NCBI RefSeq assembly: GCF_900186535.1
Contig: NZ_FYDE01000005.1
Location: 906,895 to 970,894, forward strand
Length of the DNA: 64,000 bases
Direction of reading: 5' to 3'
Origin: Marasmitruncus massiliensis
GTDB taxonomy: Bacteria; Bacillota; Clostridia; Oscillospirales; Ruminococcaceae
In this document: positions 25,076 through 33,954 of the stretch, in pieces
Layout: every line of letters starts with the position of its first letter
Position numbering within the stretch: the stretch's first letter is position 1
Translations under genes and position numbers: made by a program
The notes under the pieces: model-generated
The model's database searches: none
Told to the model about the DNA's origin: nothing
The model's input: the letters and a program-made list of their open reading frames with translations, nothing else

Positions 25076-26278
25076 ATGGAATTAAAAGAGATCGAACAGG
25101 CAGCCGCAAGGCTTCGCAATGTTGTGCATAAGACGCCGCTATGTTCCTCGAGGACTTTTTCGGAAATGAGCGGCGCGGAACTGTATCTGAAATGTGAAAA
25201 CCTGCAAAAAACAGGGTCGTTCAAGGTCAGGGGGGCCTATAACAAGATTGCAAAGCTGATGGAAAACGGCCAGACGGTTTCTGTGGTTGCTTCCAGCGCG
25301 GGAAACCACGCGCAGGGCGTTGCTTACGCCTCCGGCGCGGTGGGGATTTCTTCCACGATTGTCATGCCGCGCGGCGCGCCGATTGCGAAAATTTCCGCTA
25401 CCGAGGGTTATGGGGCGCGGGTTGTCCTGCATGGGGACTGCTACGACGACGCCTTTTCGGAAGCAATGGAGATTCAGCAGAAAACGGGGGCGGTGTTTGT
25501 GCATCCCTTTGACGATGGGGATGTCATCGCGGGGCAGGGGACGATCGCTCCGGAAATCCTCCGCGATCTTCCGCAGGTCGATGTGGTGCTGATTCCGGCG
25601 GGCGGCGGAGGGCTTCTCGCGGGAACGGCGGCCTATATCAAGCAGATCAATCCGCGGGTGCGGGTGGTCGGTGTGCAGGCGCAGGGCGCGAATGCAATCG
25701 AGCAGTCTTTTGAGCAGAAGACGTTGGTATCCACAACCCACTCGGCCACCATCGCGGACGGAATCGCGGTGAAAACACCGGGGGAACTGCCGCTGGAACT
25801 GATTCACCGGTATGTCGACGAGGTGGTATCGGTCTCTGAGGAGGAGATTGCGGAAACAGTGCTCCTCCTGCTGGAGCGCAACAAGATGGTGGTTGAACCG
25901 GCGGGCGCGGTATCGCTGGCCGCGGCGCTCCACCAAAAAACCGGGCTGGCCGGCAAGCGGGCGGTATGTCTGCTTTCAGGGGGCAACATGGATGTGAGCA
26001 TGATTCACAAAATCGTGGAAAAAGGACTGGTGACACGCGGCCGGCAGATGAAGTTCCAGACCGTCATGCTGGATGTTCCCGGAAGCCTCCAGCGGTTTTC
26101 TTCTATCATCGCCGGCTGCGGAGCCAATATCATCATGGTGCAGTATGACCGCATGCACGCGGGTTTGCAGCTCAATGAGGTCATTCTTCACATCGCCTGC
26201 GAGGTGAGCGGCAGGGAACATGGGCAAAAGGTCATTCAGCAGCTCGAACAAAACGGCTATCAGACAGCCATGGAATAG
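25076..26278 (+). CDS. ilvA: Threonine ammonia-lyase (threonine deaminase)
   Basis: A PLP enzyme that converts threonine to 2-oxobutanoate, the first step of isoleucine synthesis. The 400 residues show the PLP-lysine block TGSFKVRGAYNKI (near 45-57), SSAGNHAQGVAYA, the glycine loop PAGGGGLLAG and a C-terminal ACT domain (about 325-400). The length matches the single-ACT, shorter form also called TdcB-like. As first gene of the ilv operon it is probably biosynthetic. The SD GGAGGTG lies just after the attenuator T-run. Confidence 0.95.
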   Translation: MELKEIEQAAARLRNVVHKTPLCSSRTFSEMSGAELYLKCENLQKTGSFKVRGAYNKIAKLMENGQTVSVVASSAGNHAQGVAYASGAVGISSTIVMPRGAPIAKISATEGYGARVVLHGDCYDDAFSEAMEIQQKTGAVFVHPFDDGDVIAGQGTIAPEILRDLPQVDVVLIPAGGGGLLAGTAAYIKQINPRVRVVGVQAQGANAIEQSFEQKTLVSTTHSATIADGIAVKTPGELPLELIHRYVDEVVSVSEEEIAETVLLLLERNKMVVEPAGAVSLAAALHQKTGLAGKRAVCLLSGGNMDVSMIHKIVEKGLVTRGRQMKFQTVMLDVPGSLQRFSSIIAGCGANIIMVQYDRMHAGLQLNEVILHIACEVSGREHGQKVIQQLEQNGYQTAME

Positions 26279-26289
26279 GAGGAAACGAC

Positions 26290-27957
26290 ATGCAGATGAC
26301 TGGCGCACAGATTTTAGTGCAATCACTTCTCGATCAGGGTGTGGAAGTGGTATTCGGCTATCCGGGCGGTTCGGTGCTGAATATTTATGATGCCCTGTAT
26401 GAACGGCAAATGGAGCTGCGGCATATCGTAACTTCCCATGAACAGGGCGCCGCGCATGCGGCGGACGGATATGCGCGTTCCACCGGGAAAATCGGTGTCG
26501 TTCTGGCAACCTCGGGGCCGGGGGCCACCAATCTGGTGACAGGGATTGCCACCGCGTACCATGATTCCGTTCCGCTTGTCGCGATTACCGGCAACGTACC
26601 CACCGGGCTGATCGGGCGCGACAGCTTTCAGGAAGTGGATATCGTCGGCATCACCAACCCGATCACCAAGCATAACTACATTGTAAAAGATGTCTGCGAG
26701 CTTGCCGGAATTGTACGGGAAGCGTTTGTGATAGCCAATTCGGGCAGGAAAGGCCCTGTGCTGATTGATATTCCCAAGGACATCACCGCCCAGAAAACGG
26801 AATATAGCAGGCAGCCGGTTTTCGAGCCGCGCAAAAATCCCGCTCCGTCGGAATCGGACTATCAGGTGGCGCTCGAAGCAATCGCACAGGCAAAGCGCCC
26901 CCTGATTTACGCGGGCGGCGGGGTGGTTTTCTCGGACGCATCGGAACTGCTTGTGCAGTTCGCCCACAAAATCAGCGCGCCGGTCTGTGTGAGCATGATG
27001 GGGCTGACGTCGATGCCCTATGACGATCCGCTCTATCTGGGGATGATCGGGATGCATGGCACGGTTACCGCCAATGTGGCGGCGCGTGACTGCGACCTGA
27101 TGATTGCGATCGGTTCCCGTTTTTCCGACCGTGTAGCGGGTAACCGGGAAAAATTCGCGTCCAACGCGCAGATCCTTCATCTTGACATTGACCCGTCTGA
27201 AATTTCGAAAAATGTATCCGCCGGTCTGTCGCTGCTTGGCAGTGCGCGGGAAGTCCTTTCCGAGCTGCTTGCGCGTACGGAGCAAATCTACAATTCGGAG
27301 TGGGTGCACAGCCTGCTCCGACACAAGGCGTACCATGCCCTGCCGAGTGCAATCAACGGGGAAGAGCTGACGCCGCGTGAAATTCTTTTAAAAATCAAAG
27401 GCGCGGCGGGGAAAGACACGGTTGTCGTAACAGATGTGGGGCAGCACCAGATGCTGACCGCTCAGTATTACCCGTTCTCGCAGCCCCGCACGCTGATCAG
27501 CTCCTGCGGGCTTGGAACCATGGGGTACGGCCTCGGGGCGGCGATCGGTGCAAAGGTTGGGAATCCTGACCGGCCGGTAGTGCTGGTTACGGGCGACGGC
27601 AGTTTTCATATGAACCTGAACGAGCTCGCGGTTGCCGTAACGCACCGGCTCCCGATCGTTATCCTGGTCATGAACAACGGCGTGCTCGGCATGGTGCATC
27701 AATGGCAGAAGCTGTTCTATGAGCAGCGGTATGCCTATACCGAACTCAACCGTGCCACGGACTTTGTCAGGCTGGCGGAAGCGTTCGGAGCCGCAGGCAT
27801 GCGGCTGACAGACCGCAGCCAAATTCACAGCACTCTTTCCCGGGCGTTTTCCTGCGGAGGGCCCTGCGTTGTGGACTGCATGATTGACCGCAAGGAGCGG
27901 GTATATCCGATCATTCCGCCCGGCGGAACAGAAGAAGATATGATTTATTCAGATTAG
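26290..27957 (+). CDS. ilvB: Acetolactate synthase, large (catalytic) subunit
   Basis: A ThDP enzyme that joins pyruvate with pyruvate or 2-oxobutanoate, the first common step to Val/Leu and Ile. The 555 residues show GYPGGSVLNIYDAL, the catalytic Glu in SHEQGAAHAADGYAR, GPGATNLVTGIATA, RFSDRVAGN and the ThDP/Mg motif GDGSFHMNLNELAVAVTHRLP with NN further on. The gap from ilvA is 11 bases with an SD AGGAGG. It forms a holoenzyme with the next gene's product. Confidence 0.97.
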   Translation: MQMTGAQILVQSLLDQGVEVVFGYPGGSVLNIYDALYERQMELRHIVTSHEQGAAHAADGYARSTGKIGVVLATSGPGATNLVTGIATAYHDSVPLVAITGNVPTGLIGRDSFQEVDIVGITNPITKHNYIVKDVCELAGIVREAFVIANSGRKGPVLIDIPKDITAQKTEYSRQPVFEPRKNPAPSESDYQVALEAIAQAKRPLIYAGGGVVFSDASELLVQFAHKISAPVCVSMMGLTSMPYDDPLYLGMIGMHGTVTANVAARDCDLMIAIGSRFSDRVAGNREKFASNAQILHLDIDPSEISKNVSAGLSLLGSAREVLSELLARTEQIYNSEWVHSLLRHKAYHALPSAINGEELTPREILLKIKGAAGKDTVVVTDVGQHQMLTAQYYPFSQPRTLISSCGLGTMGYGLGAAIGAKVGNPDRPVVLVTGDGSFHMNLNELAVAVTHRLPIVILVMNNGVLGMVHQWQKLFYEQRYAYTELNRATDFVRLAEAFGAAGMRLTDRSQIHSTLSRAFSCGGPCVVDCMIDRKERVYPIIPPGGTEEDMIYSD

Positions 27958-27967
27958 GGGGAAAGGT

Positions 27968-28495
27968 ATGCAGCAGGGTATTTTATCGATTTTGGTCTCC
28001 AACCATTTCGGTGTTTTGACAAAAATAACCGGACTGTTCGGCAGGCGGGGCTATAATATCAAGGCTTTGTCGGTCGGGGAAACGGAAAACCCGGAGGTAT
28101 CGCGCATCACAGTTTTAACGGAAGGAGACCCCGCGCAGCTGGAACAAATTTATAAACAGGTCTGCAAGCTGGAGGAAGTCAGGGCGGCGGCAATCCTTCC
28201 CGAAGAGCAGCTGATCGAACGGGAACTCCTGCTGGTCAAAGTTTGTCCCGGTGAAAAAGAAACAGGCGCACTGATGGAACTGGTGACAAACAGCGCCGCG
28301 AAAGCGGTTGCGGTGCCGGACGGCGGCGTTATTATCGAGGCAAGCGGCCGGCCGGAACAAATCAATGAGCTTGTGGAGCGGATTCGGTTATTCGGCGTTG
28401 TAGAACTCAGCCGTACCGGCGTCACCGCGCTGCAGGCAACCGGGAAAGCGCTTGTCGACAACGCGTTCCAAATAGGGTATTCAAAATTCAGATAA
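27968..28495 (+). CDS. ilvN: Acetolactate synthase, small (regulatory) subunit
   Basis: The 175-residue regulatory subunit has an N-terminal ACT domain ([33 protein letters not shown]) and a C-terminal ALS_ss_C domain (LLLVKVCPG...[27 protein letters not shown]). It normally activates IlvB and confers valine feedback inhibition. It sits 10 bases after ilvB. The symbol could equally be ilvH. Confidence 0.95.
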   Translation: MQQGILSILVSNHFGVLTKITGLFGRRGYNIKALSVGETENPEVSRITVLTEGDPAQLEQIYKQVCKLEEVRAAAILPEEQLIERELLLVKVCPGEKETGALMELVTNSAAKAVAVPDGGVIIEASGRPEQINELVERIRLFGVVELSRTGVTALQATGKALVDNAFQIGYSKFR

Positions 28496-28511
28496 TCATG
28501 GAGGTATTCAA

Positions 28512-29507
28512 ATGGCAAACATGTATTACGAAAGCGACTGCAAACAGGAACTCTTGAGAGGGAAAACCATAGCGGTCATCGGGTATGGCAGTCAGGGCCA
28601 CGCACATTCGCTCAACCTGAAGGACAGCGGCGTTTCCGTCGTGGTGGGGCTTCGCAAAAATTCCGCCCGCTGGGAAGAGGCAAGCAAGGCCGGGCTTACA
28701 GTGAAGGAGGTCCCGGACGCGGTGCGCGGCGCGGACGCCGTCATGATGCTGGTGCCGGATGAACTGGCGGCGGACGTCTACAAGGAAGCGGTCGCCCCCA
28801 ACCTGAAAGAAGGGGCCACGCTGATGTTCGCACACGGCTTCAATATCCACTTCAATCAGATCGTGCCGCCTGCCGGTGTCGACGTTTCGATGGTGGCGCC
28901 CAAGGGCCCGGGCCATCGGGTACGCGCGGAGTACATGGAGGGGAAGGGTGTTCCCTCACTGATTGCCGTTCATCAGGATGCGTCCGGCAGCGCAAAAGAG
29001 TTCGCTCTGGCATATGCGTGCGCGATCGGCGCAGGCCGCGCGGGAATTTTTGAAACCACGTTCCGGGAAGAAACCGAGACGGACCTGTTCGGTGAGCAGG
29101 CTGTGCTTTGCGGCGGCGTGACAGAATTGATGAAGGCCGGTTTTGAGACACTGGTGGAAGCGGGCTATTCCCCAGAAATGGCATATTTCGAATGCGTGCA
29201 TGAGATGAAACTGATTGTTGACCTCATCAACAGCGGTGGATTCGGCATGATGCGCTATTCCATCAGCGATACGGCGGAATACGGCGATTACTGCACCGGC
29301 AAACGCATCATTACGGAAGACACCAGAAAAGAAATGAAAAAGGTGCTCGCTGAAATCCAAAACGGGACTTTCGCAAGCAGATGGATTTCGGAAAACCGCG
29401 CGGGAGGACGCGCGAGCTTTTTGGCGACGCGGCGTCTGGAAGCGGAACATCCGGTGGAGGTTGTGGGGGCGAAACTTCGCAAAATGATGAGCTGGCTCAA
29501 AAAATAA
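28512..29507 (+). CDS. ilvC: Ketol-acid reductoisomerase (class I)
   Basis: Isomerises and reduces acetolactate or acetohydroxybutyrate with NAD(P)H. At 331 residues it is a class I (short) enzyme. The Rossmann motif [16 protein letters not shown] is near residue 19, followed by [12 protein letters not shown] and [12 protein letters not shown]; the C-terminal knotted domain shows [17 protein letters not shown] and SDTAEYGDY. It is the last gene of the operon, followed by a terminator. ilvD and leu genes are not in the window. Confidence 0.97.
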   Translation: MANMYYESDCKQELLRGKTIAVIGYGSQGHAHSLNLKDSGVSVVVGLRKNSARWEEASKAGLTVKEVPDAVRGADAVMMLVPDELAADVYKEAVAPNLKEGATLMFAHGFNIHFNQIVPPAGVDVSMVAPKGPGHRVRAEYMEGKGVPSLIAVHQDASGSAKEFALAYACAIGAGRAGIFETTFREETETDLFGEQAVLCGGVTELMKAGFETLVEAGYSPEMAYFECVHEMKLIVDLINSGGFGMMRYSISDTAEYGDYCTGKRIITEDTRKEMKKVLAEIQNGTFASRWISENRAGGRASFLATRRLEAEHPVEVVGAKLRKMMSWLKK

Positions 29508-29516
29508 AGCAAACTG

Positions 29517-29553
29517 AAAAGCTGTGCGGAGAATGTTCCGCACAGCTTTTTAT
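29517..29553 (+). terminator. Terminator of the ilv operon
   Basis: A 14-bp perfect stem (29517-29530 with 29537-29550), a 6-base loop and a T5 run starting at the end of the stem. Confidence 0.92.
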
Positions 29554-29637
29554 GCCATTGATCCGGCAAAGGACGGCAAGCAGAAATCGAATGGGAATAG
29601 CATAATTTTTCAGTACTTTTTAGTACTATTCCAAACA

Positions 29638-29675
29638 ACAAAAAATCCGCTTAAACAGTTCGTTTAAGCGGATTT
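29638..29675 (-). terminator. Terminator of the tRNA-Ser pair
   Basis: A 14-bp perfect stem (29643-29656 with 29662-29675). On the minus strand it immediately follows the CCA end of tRNA-Ser(GCT) and runs into T6. Confidence 0.88.
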
Positions 29676-29765
29676 GGCGGAGATGGAGAGATTCGAACTC
29701 TCGCGCCCGTTTCCAGACCTACTCCCTTAGCAGGGGAGCCCCTTCACCAGCTTGGGTACATCTCC
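29675..29765 (-). tRNA. tRNA-Ser (anticodon GCT)
   Basis: The 91-base minus-strand gene folds as a type II (long variable arm) tRNA. The acceptor GGAGATG pairs with CATCTCC, the discriminator is G and CCA is encoded. The anticodon stem-loop is CCCCT-GCT-AAGGG and the T-arm carries GTTCGAATC. Serine identity fits the long variable arm; GCT reads AGC/AGU. Confidence 0.96.
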
Positions 29766-29801
29766 AGGTGAAAGATAAACATATTTGTATTTTAGAGAAG
29801 A

Positions 29802-29888
29802 TGGCGGAGAGAGTGGGATTCGAACCCACGGCTCTTGCGAGTCACTGGTTTTCAAGACCAGCTCCTTAAACCGCTCGGACATCTCTCC
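29802..29888 (-). tRNA. tRNA-Ser (anticodon TGA)
   Basis: An 87-base type II tRNA on the minus strand, 36 bases upstream of tRNA-Ser(GCT). The acceptor GGAGAGA pairs with TCTCTCC, with G and an encoded CCA. The anticodon loop is CTGGTCT-TGA-AAACCAG. It reads UCA and other UCN codons. The two genes are probably one transcript ending at the terminator 3' of the GCT gene. Confidence 0.96.
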
Positions 29889-30214
29889 ACAGCTGTTAAT
29901 AACCCAACTGGAACACTAAAACAACAAGTTCAACGCTTGAATAGTATATCATAGCTGAAAACGAAATGCAAGTACTATTTTTATTTGCTCATTCGGACGC
30001 AGGGTGCCCGGCCTGTCTTTTTCATCAAAGGCATGCTAGACATTTGCATGAATGCCTATGAAGAGCGCGCAGAGGGGCGAAGTGTTCTTTCCCTTGGAAA
30101 CTTAGGCTGGATGAATGCCGTCTGGATGTTACCGGCAGTGTGCGCCTGTTCGGGGAAGGAAAGGCTGCGGCAGATAAACCGGGCTATGATGCCTGAAGAG
30201 ATCGCCGTTTAGAC

Positions 30215-30243
30215 TTGAATTTAAATGGCATATATGCTATCCT
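30215..30243 (+). promoter_or_regulatory. SigA-type promoter of the DUF1538 leader
   Basis: TTGAAT (30215-30220), a 17-base spacer and TATCCT (30238-30243). It implies an untranslated leader of about 220 bases before the DUF1538 gene. Confidence 0.6.
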
Positions 30244-30249
30244 TAAAAT

Positions 30250-30447
30250 AATAAGTATAAGTTGCCATGCCGCCTGAGCGGTTATGCTGGCAATACTCGG
30301 GGATGTAAGAACGAATGTGCGGATATTGGCATTAAAAATATGTAACACTCGCTCACCATGAATAATAGGCATTTTACATGTTTGCGATACTGCCAGCGTC
30401 AAGCGCTCAGGACCGTCTTTCGAGAAAAATCGAAAGACGGTCTTTTT
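30250..30447 (+). promoter_or_regulatory. Structured leader with terminator ahead of DUF1538 (candidate riboswitch or attenuator)
   Basis: The leader begins with a stem-loop (TTGCCA 30262-30267 with TGGCAA 30288-30293, enclosing a CCGC-CTGA-GCGG hairpin). A region with several short complementary segments follows. It ends in a 13-bp terminator (30411-30423 with 30430-30442, then T5), 25 bases before the first gene. No peptide-coding frame stands out. I do not recognise a known riboswitch consensus. The stretch between the tRNAs and this promoter (29889-30214) holds no convincing gene. Confidence 0.5.
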
Positions 30448-30472
30448 ATAAATATCTTATATAAATGGGGGG

Positions 30473-32014
30473 ATGTTTCTATTGCCTGTGAAGAACGTCA
30501 ATAATTTTAGCAACAAAATGAAAGAGGCTGCGTCGTCCATACTACCGGTTATGCTGCTTGTGCTGGTGGTATGCTTCATTGCGATTCCGATACCGCCGGA
30601 TCTGATGCTGTCCTTTATCATTGGTTCAGTCCTGCTGATCATAGGAATGGGACTTTTTACCCTTGGTGCCGATATGGCTATGACGCCGATTGGAAGGTAT
30701 ATCGGCAGAAAAATGACGAAAACAAAAAATTTATGGCTGATTCTTTTATTGAGCTTCATACTGGGCGTGATGATAACCATATCCGAGCCGGACCTGCAGG
30801 TGCTTGCGGCAAGTGTGCCGCATATCGATACCGGCGTGCTCATCATAACGGTTGCTGTTGGCGTCGGACTCTTTCTGACAATTTGTATGCTGCGCATCAT
30901 CTTTGGCGTTCAGCTGAGATGGCTGCTTTTGGGTTTTTATGCGCTGATATTTGTACTTGCCTGGCTGTCCGACGCCGATTATCTGAGCATTGCATTCGAT
31001 TCCGGCGGTGTTACAACCGGACCGATGACCGTTCCGTTTATCATGGCGCTCGGTGTCGGCGTCGCTTATGTACGAAGTGATATGAGGGCTGAAGAGGATA
31101 GTTTCGGTCTGGTGGCATTATGCTCTATCGGTCCGATATTGGCAGTTCTGGCGTTGGGATTTCTGTATTCCGGCGGGAGCCAAATCGCAGAAGATACCGT
31201 GCTCAAAACCTATGCCGATACCACAGCAATAGGTTTTGGCTATCTGTCCGCATTGCCTAAGTATATGTTGGAAGTCTTTGTGGCGCTGGCGCCGATCGTG
31301 GCGTTTTTCCTCGCCTTTCAGATTGTCGCGCTGAAACTGGAAAAGCGCGTGCTCCAGCGCATATTGATCGGAATTGTCTATACCTATGTCGGTCTCGTGC
31401 TGTTCCTCGTCGGTGTCAATAAAGGATTTTCGCCGCTTGGCACCGCACTTGGCGGAGAACTGGCTATCGGATGGAGACGCTATCTTCTCATACCGCTCGG
31501 TATGCTCATGGGTTGGTTTATCATATCGGCGGAACCGGCGGTGCACGTGCTCAACAAGCAGGTGGAAGAAATCAGCTCTGGCGCCATATCCGCCAAGGCG
31601 ATGGGCCTCAGTCTTTCGATCGCAATTGCGGCGGCAGGCGGACTGGCGATGCTCCGCGTGCTTACCGGCATCTCAATTTTATGGTTTCTTGTGCCCGGAT
31701 ATATCGCCGCATTGGCGCTGAGCTTTTTTGTGCCCCCGATCTTTACCGCTATTGCGTTCGATTCGGGCGGCGTTGCGTCCGGCCCTATGACCGCCACCTT
31801 TATGCTGCCGCTGGCGGTCGGTGCAGGAAATGCGCTGGGCGGCAATATATTGACCGATGCCTTCGGCCTTGTGGCGATGGTGGCGATGATGCCGCTGATC
31901 ACGATACAGGTTATGGGTATGGTATATGTCTTTAAAACAGATACTGAGGATAAGGTTGTACCTGCTGGGGCGTATGACGATCTCGACGTTATCGAACTGT
32001 GGGAGGTAGTCTGA
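30473..32014 (+). CDS. DUF1538 membrane protein (internally duplicated transporter-like)
   Basis: A 513-residue, highly hydrophobic protein with two homologous halves. Each half carries the motif FDSGGVxxGPMT (YLSIAFDSGGVTTGPMTVPF near 180 and AIAFDSGGVASGPMTATF near 430), and a SEPDLQVLA or SAEPAVHVL element precedes each. This matches DUF1538, a family without an assigned substrate; the inverted or tandem repeat with conserved Asp/Gly loops resembles ion or metabolite transporters. The start could be ATG 30473, used here, or TTG 30482, which is better placed behind GGGGGG. It abuts a PII-like gene with no gap. Confidence 0.82.
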   Translation: MFLLPVKNVNNFSNKMKEAASSILPVMLLVLVVCFIAIPIPPDLMLSFIIGSVLLIIGMGLFTLGADMAMTPIGRYIGRKMTKTKNLWLILLLSFILGVMITISEPDLQVLAASVPHIDTGVLIITVAVGVGLFLTICMLRIIFGVQLRWLLLGFYALIFVLAWLSDADYLSIAFDSGGVTTGPMTVPFIMALGVGVAYVRSDMRAEEDSFGLVALCSIGPILAVLALGFLYSGGSQIAEDTVLKTYADTTAIGFGYLSALPKYMLEVFVALAPIVAFFLAFQIVALKLEKRVLQRILIGIVYTYVGLVLFLVGVNKGFSPLGTALGGELAIGWRRYLLIPLGMLMGWFIISAEPAVHVLNKQVEEISSGAISAKAMGLSLSIAIAAAGGLAMLRVLTGISILWFLVPGYIAALALSFFVPPIFTAIAFDSGGVASGPMTATFMLPLAVGAGNALGGNILTDAFGLVAMVAMMPLITIQVMGMVYVFKTDTEDKVVPAGAYDDLDVIELWEVV

Positions 32015-32677
32015 ATGGAACTCAATTACGTTATCTCCATCGTCGACCGCGATAAGGGTGAATATATGGCCTCCATTTGTATGGAGCGTGAGCTCCCGAT
32101 TGTCCTGACGGCGCTGGGCAGGGGAACTGCTACGAAGAAGCTTCTGGACCTGTACGGGCTGGAATCCACCGAAAAGTCAGTAGTGGTGACCATAGCCAGT
32201 GCGAAGAACACAAGGGACCTGATATTGCAGGCAAGAAAAAAGCTTTACATTGATATTCCCGGGAATGGTATTATGCTCTCAATCCCGATAAAAAGTGTTG
32301 GAGGAGGAAAAACATTGGCCTTTTTATCTGATCACGCAACACCTGACAAGTCGCTCCCCCGAATGAATTTTGACCATGAAATGATTGTCGTGATTGCGAA
32401 CGAAGGATACACCGAGCAGGTGATGGATGCGGCGCGAACCGCCGGCGCCATGGGCGGAACCGTTATTCATACGAAGGGCACCGGTGCAAAAAAAGCAGAA
32501 AAATTTTATGGTGTATCCCTTGTAAACGAAAAGGAAATGATTTTTATCGTAGCCAAGTCTTCTGAAAAAGCCGGCATCATATCCAATATCGTTAAAGAAA
32601 CCGGGCCTGACAGTCCGGCGGGTACGATTGTGTTTTCTCTGCCGGTTTCACGTGTCGCAGGGCTTCGTCTGTTATAA
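32015..32677 (+). CDS. PII-like signalling protein, apparent tandem of two PII-like halves
   Basis: At 220 residues it is about twice normal PII length. The second half (about 120-220) has HEMIVVIANEGYTEQVMDAARTAGAMGGTVIHTKGTG and FIVAKSSEKAGIISNIV, a clear PII fold with a short T-loop region. The first half (about 1-105) has VISIVDRDKGEYMASICMERELPIVLTALGRGTAT and a hydrophobic strand pattern suggesting a diverged second PII-like unit. The Tyr of uridylylated PII is not evident. Placed directly behind DUF1538 (start adjacent to the TGA), it probably senses a metabolite or nucleotide and gates that protein, as GlnK does AmtB. Confidence 0.8.
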   Translation: MELNYVISIVDRDKGEYMASICMERELPIVLTALGRGTATKKLLDLYGLESTEKSVVVTIASAKNTRDLILQARKKLYIDIPGNGIMLSIPIKSVGGGKTLAFLSDHATPDKSLPRMNFDHEMIVVIANEGYTEQVMDAARTAGAMGGTVIHTKGTGAKKAEKFYGVSLVNEKEMIFIVAKSSEKAGIISNIVKETGPDSPAGTIVFSLPVSRVAGLRLL

Positions 32678-32730
32678 AATGTCATGCGGCTATGACAAAG
32701 ACTGTATCGGGCGGGCAAATGATCCTAATA

Positions 32731-32766
32731 AAAAGGCTTTAGAATGCGAATTCTAAAGCCTTTTTT
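32731..32766 (+). terminator. Terminator of the DUF1538-PII unit
   Basis: A 15-bp perfect stem (32731-32745 with 32750-32764) with a 4-base loop and T6. The remaining 210 bases before the next promoter show no gene. Confidence 0.9.
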
Positions 32767-32975
32767 GGTTGTGCACAGCCTGCCTGTGATGTTGTTTTGC
32801 AAATGAATGATTCCGGCATGGGCGACAAACTGTCCGGCCTCGGCTTGTTTTCTCAAACCGCGGCAAAGCGAAATAAAATTAAATATGACAAAGAATGGCT
32901 ATAACGATAGCTTAAAGCATGTATTTAGCCTTGACAGCATTTACTTACTGGGCCAAACATCAAATCCTGCTATTA

Positions 32976-33003
32976 ACAGAAGATAAACCAACTTCATAGA
33001 TTA
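32976..33003 (+). promoter_or_regulatory. SigK-type late-sporulation promoter
   Basis: AC (32976-32977), 17 bases, then CATAGATTA (32995-33003), which fits the SigK pattern AC-N16/17-CATANNNTA exactly. It lies about 58 bases ahead of the collagen-like gene and fits mother-cell expression of a spore-surface protein. Confidence 0.62.
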
Positions 33004-33060
33004 TGAATGGGAATTACAAAAAGTTTTTATATTTAAGTAACATGAAAAAGGAGAGTTAAT

Positions 33061-33585
33061 ATGTGTAATAAATGTCTTCCCTGTTGCTGCAATTTGAGTT
33101 TAATAGGCCCTCAGGGCCCTCAGGGTCCTCAGGGACCAGCAGGCCCGCCGGGACCGCCAGCTACGGCATCAGCTTTATCCGGCCTACAGACACAGCTGGT
33201 TGGAAGCGGTGGGACAACTGTTGCAGTTGGCGCAAATGTAATTTTTAATTCTATCGTCAGCAACCCCAGCCCCAATATAACCTATAACGCTGCTACCGGC
33301 GTTTTCACGATAACACAGCCAGGCACTTATTATATTGATTGGTGGGTGAATGCGGATGGCGCCGGTCCGGAAACCACCGTTATTTTTAGTATAGTAGCTT
33401 CGAACGGCCAAACAATTTCCGCGTCTTCACTTTCCCCGGTCACTTCCTTACAGCTAAATGGGCATGCACTTATAACTGTTGCAGCGCCTGCAACATTTTC
33501 TCTTGTTAACAACACCCCGTTTGCAGTCGCTTATGGCGTATCAGCCATCCAGGCAGATTTGGCAATCATTCAGGTAACTGCTTAA
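33061..33585 (+). CDS. Collagen-like, BclA-type spore-surface protein
   Basis: A 174-residue protein with a Cys-rich N-terminus (MCNKCLPCCCNL), six Gly-X-Y triplets from residue 16 (GPQ GPQ GPQ GPA GPP GPP) and a C-terminal beta-rich domain of about 135 residues typical of exosporium/BclA trimerisation heads (SNPSPNITYNAATGVFTITQPGTYYIDWWV). The SD AAAGGAGAG is strong. The SigK-type promoter supports spore-coat or exosporium location. The collagen stretch is unusually short; strain variation in triplet number would be expected. Confidence 0.85.
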   Translation: MCNKCLPCCCNLSLIGPQGPQGPQGPAGPPGPPATASALSGLQTQLVGSGGTTVAVGANVIFNSIVSNPSPNITYNAATGVFTITQPGTYYIDWWVNADGAGPETTVIFSIVASNGQTISASSLSPVTSLQLNGHALITVAAPATFSLVNNTPFAVAYGVSAIQADLAIIQVTA

Positions 33586-33603
33586 TCATCTGAAAATAAC
33601 CTT

Positions 33604-33634
33604 GAGGGGGCGTCTGAAACAGGCGCCCTCTTTT
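33604..33634 (+). terminator. Terminator after the collagen-like gene
   Basis: GAGGG-GCG-CTG pairs with CAGGCGCCCTC (33620-33630), with one bulge and one G-T pair, a 3-base loop, then T4. Confidence 0.78.
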
Positions 33635-33750
33635 GGGCTTCTCAGCGGTGGGAAGCATTGATCATCCGATTTTTTGCAGTATGCTGCGCGGGTACGATCA
33701 GTGAAAGGACAAGCCTGTCATCCCGCACCATCCCGCCGTGTACCGGCTTT

Positions 33751-33798
33751 AACCAGGTGGGCCGGATATTTCAATTGAAATATCCGGCCCATCTGGTT
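33751..33798. repeat. 48-bp near-perfect palindrome
   Basis: Two 24-base arms meet with no loop and differ at only one position (a G-T pair when folded as RNA). It stands in a gene-free stretch (33635-34219) and has no T-run, so a simple terminator role is not obvious. The rest of the gap carries a second inverted repeat at 33955-34000 and no convincing ORF. Confidence 0.8.
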
Positions 33799-33954
33799 AT
33801 GTTATCAGAAATGTCACCGTCGGACTGACCTTTCGACGGCGGCTTATTTTGAGAGGACTGCCCTGTAAATATCATATGCCGGACCAGTCAAAAGTGCTAT
33901 TGGGCACAGATGACATAGATTCGAAAGGAAAAAGAGTCATTCATAGAGCCAATC

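Noticed and set aside
29675-29888. tRNA-Ser genes as an attachment site for an integrated element
   Set aside because: No integrase, no direct repeat of a tRNA end and no mobile cargo nearby.
29985-30212. A 75-codon ORF between the tRNA genes and the DUF1538 promoter
   Set aside because: No SD, no recognisable motif and odd composition. It may be a remnant but I cannot support it as a gene.
30268-30285. GCCGCCTGAGC resembling the 3' motif of ZTP riboswitches
   Set aside because: The rest of the ZTP consensus is absent and the segment forms its own small hairpin.
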